A DNA stretch of 64,000 bases, from assembly GCA_905215055.1 (NCBI GenBank), contig CAJMOH010000007.1:19370-83369 (forward strand). Reading direction: 5' to 3'. Made by a program: the position numbers and the translations under genes. The stretch's first letter is position 1; each line of letters begins with the position of its first letter. This document shows, in pieces, positions 63,484 through 64,000 of this stretch. This DNA comes from an uncultured bacterium. GTDB taxonomy: Bacteria > Bacillota > Clostridia > Oscillospirales > Acutalibacteraceae. The notes under the pieces were generated by a model that made no database searches, was not told the origin of the DNA, and saw only the letters and a list, made by a program, of their open reading frames with translations.

Positions 63484-63512
63484 TTGCAAAAACACGCCCG
63501 CCCATATATAAT
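63484..63512 (+). promoter_or_regulatory. Promoter of proS
   Basis: TTGCAA and a perfect TATAAT with 17 bases between, 40 bases upstream of the start. Confidence 0.75.
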
Positions 63513-63552
63513 GGACGGAGAAATGAAATTTGCCCGAAAGGACTTGTTTTTT

Positions 63553-64000
63553 ATGGCACAGCAAAAAAAGATGGTGGAGAACATCACCTCTATGGAGGAG
63601 GACTTCTCCCAGTGGTATACCGACGTGGTGAAAAAGGCCGAGCTGATGGACTATTCCAGCGTGAAGGGCTGCATGGTGATCGAGCCCTACGGCTATGCCC
63701 TGTGGGAAAATATGCAGGCCGACCTGGACGCCCGGTTTAAAAAGGTGGGCGTCCAGAACGTGTACATGCCCATGTTTATTCCCGAAAGCCTGCTGCAAAA
63801 GGAAAAGGACCATGTGGAGGGCTTTGCTCCCGAGTGCGCCATCGTCACCGAGGGCGGCGGCGAAAAGCTGGCTGAGCGGCTGTATGTGCGGCCCACCAGC
63901 GAAACCCTGTTTTGTGAACATTATCAGAAGATTATCCACTCCTATCGGGACCTGCCCAAGCTGTACAACCAGTGGTGCAGCGTGGTGCGGTGGGAAAAGA
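63553..64000 (+). CDS. proS: Prolyl-tRNA synthetase, N-terminal part
   Basis: The gene runs off the right edge; 149 codons are present. The opening QKKMVENITSMEEDFSQWY, the MVIEPYGYALWENMQ segment and the motif 2-type RPTSE are those of the archaeal/eukaryotic-like (ProS type 3) form found in many Clostridia. ATG 63553 was chosen with GAAAGGA upstream; an in-frame ATG 30 bases upstream is possible. Confidence 0.93.
   Translation, partial: MAQQKKMVENITSMEEDFSQWYTDVVKKAELMDYSSVKGCMVIEPYGYALWENMQADLDARFKKVGVQNVYMPMFIPESLLQKEKDHVEGFAPECAIVTEGGGEKLAERLYVRPTSETLFCEHYQKIIHSYRDLPKLYNQWCSVVRWEK

Overview
The window looks like a chromosomal segment of a strictly anaerobic, spore-forming member of the Clostridia, probably an Oscillospiraceae/Ruminococcaceae-type gut bacterium. 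The evidence is a moderately high G+C content, GGAGG-type ribosome sites with some GTG/TTG starts, consensus TTGACA/TATAAT promoters, [FeFe] hydrogenases, bifunctional AdhE with a Rex regulator, pyruvate phosphate dikinase, rubredoxin, spore maturation genes spmA/spmB, a V-type ATPase and the archaeal/eukaryotic-like form of ProRS. This placement is an inference; there is no rRNA in the window. I see no phage, insertion sequence, CRISPR array or other mobile element.

Layout. 1-8.0 kb: a truncated anchored protein, an Sfp-type phosphopantetheinyl transferase, ppdK, pth and mfd. 8.1-9.4 kb: a lipoprotein with a Ser/Glu-rich tail. 9.5-18.2 kb: a nine-gene V-type ATPase operon (G-I-K-E-C-F-A-B-D order) whose K subunit keeps the Na+-binding residues known from Enterococcus NtpK. 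18.3-28.1 kb: housekeeping and catabolic genes (transglutaminase-like protein, rubredoxin, pyrophosphatase-like protein, mannonate dehydratase with a sugar isomerase-like protein, adenosine deaminase, spmAB, a PepV-like dipeptidase, an HD hydrolase, a zinc alcohol dehydrogenase). 28.2-37.1 kb: a redox block on the minus strand. It reads rex, adhE, a small kinase-like gene, a [2Fe-2S] protein, a PAS-containing sensory-type [FeFe] hydrogenase, a SpoIIE-like phosphatase and a second [FeFe] hydrogenase. 37.3-39.4 kb: birA-bioY-DUF1284 with a BirA operator over the promoter. 39.4-45.0 kb: glnS, an acetyltransferase, gltX, a VanY-like peptidase, a class I glutamine amidotransferase-like hydrolase and a tRNA-Leu(GAG). 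45.2-52.5 kb: a TPP-riboswitch-controlled thiamine operon (thiS, thiF, flavin reductase-like, thiG, thiH, tenI-like, thiE, thiD, thiC). 52.5-53.3 kb: a cell wall hydrolase. 53.5-63.0 kb: a minus-strand aromatic amino acid operon (aroE-aroK, then a leader region, then aroF-tyrA-aroB-aroA-aroC-pheA, an acetyltransferase and a DUF6125-like gene). 63.0-64 kb: acpP and the start of proS.

The genes work together in recognisable modules: central metabolism and fermentation (PPDK, AdhE, hydrogenases, Rex sensing NADH/NAD+), ion-motive force (V-ATPase), cofactor supply (biotin uptake and attachment, thiamine synthesis), and the shikimate pathway to Phe and Tyr. Most operons have a recognisable promoter, leader or terminator.

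The most interesting unexplained feature is the roughly 330-nt leader between aroK and aroF. It has its own promoter, a short reading frame rich in Phe/Tyr/Trp codons and an intrinsic terminator directly before aroF, which suggests ribosome-mediated attenuation. Next are the sensory hydrogenase/phosphatase cluster beside rex-adhE, a homopolymer-dependent reading-frame conflict at the VanY-like gene, and a flavoprotein embedded in the thiamine operon.
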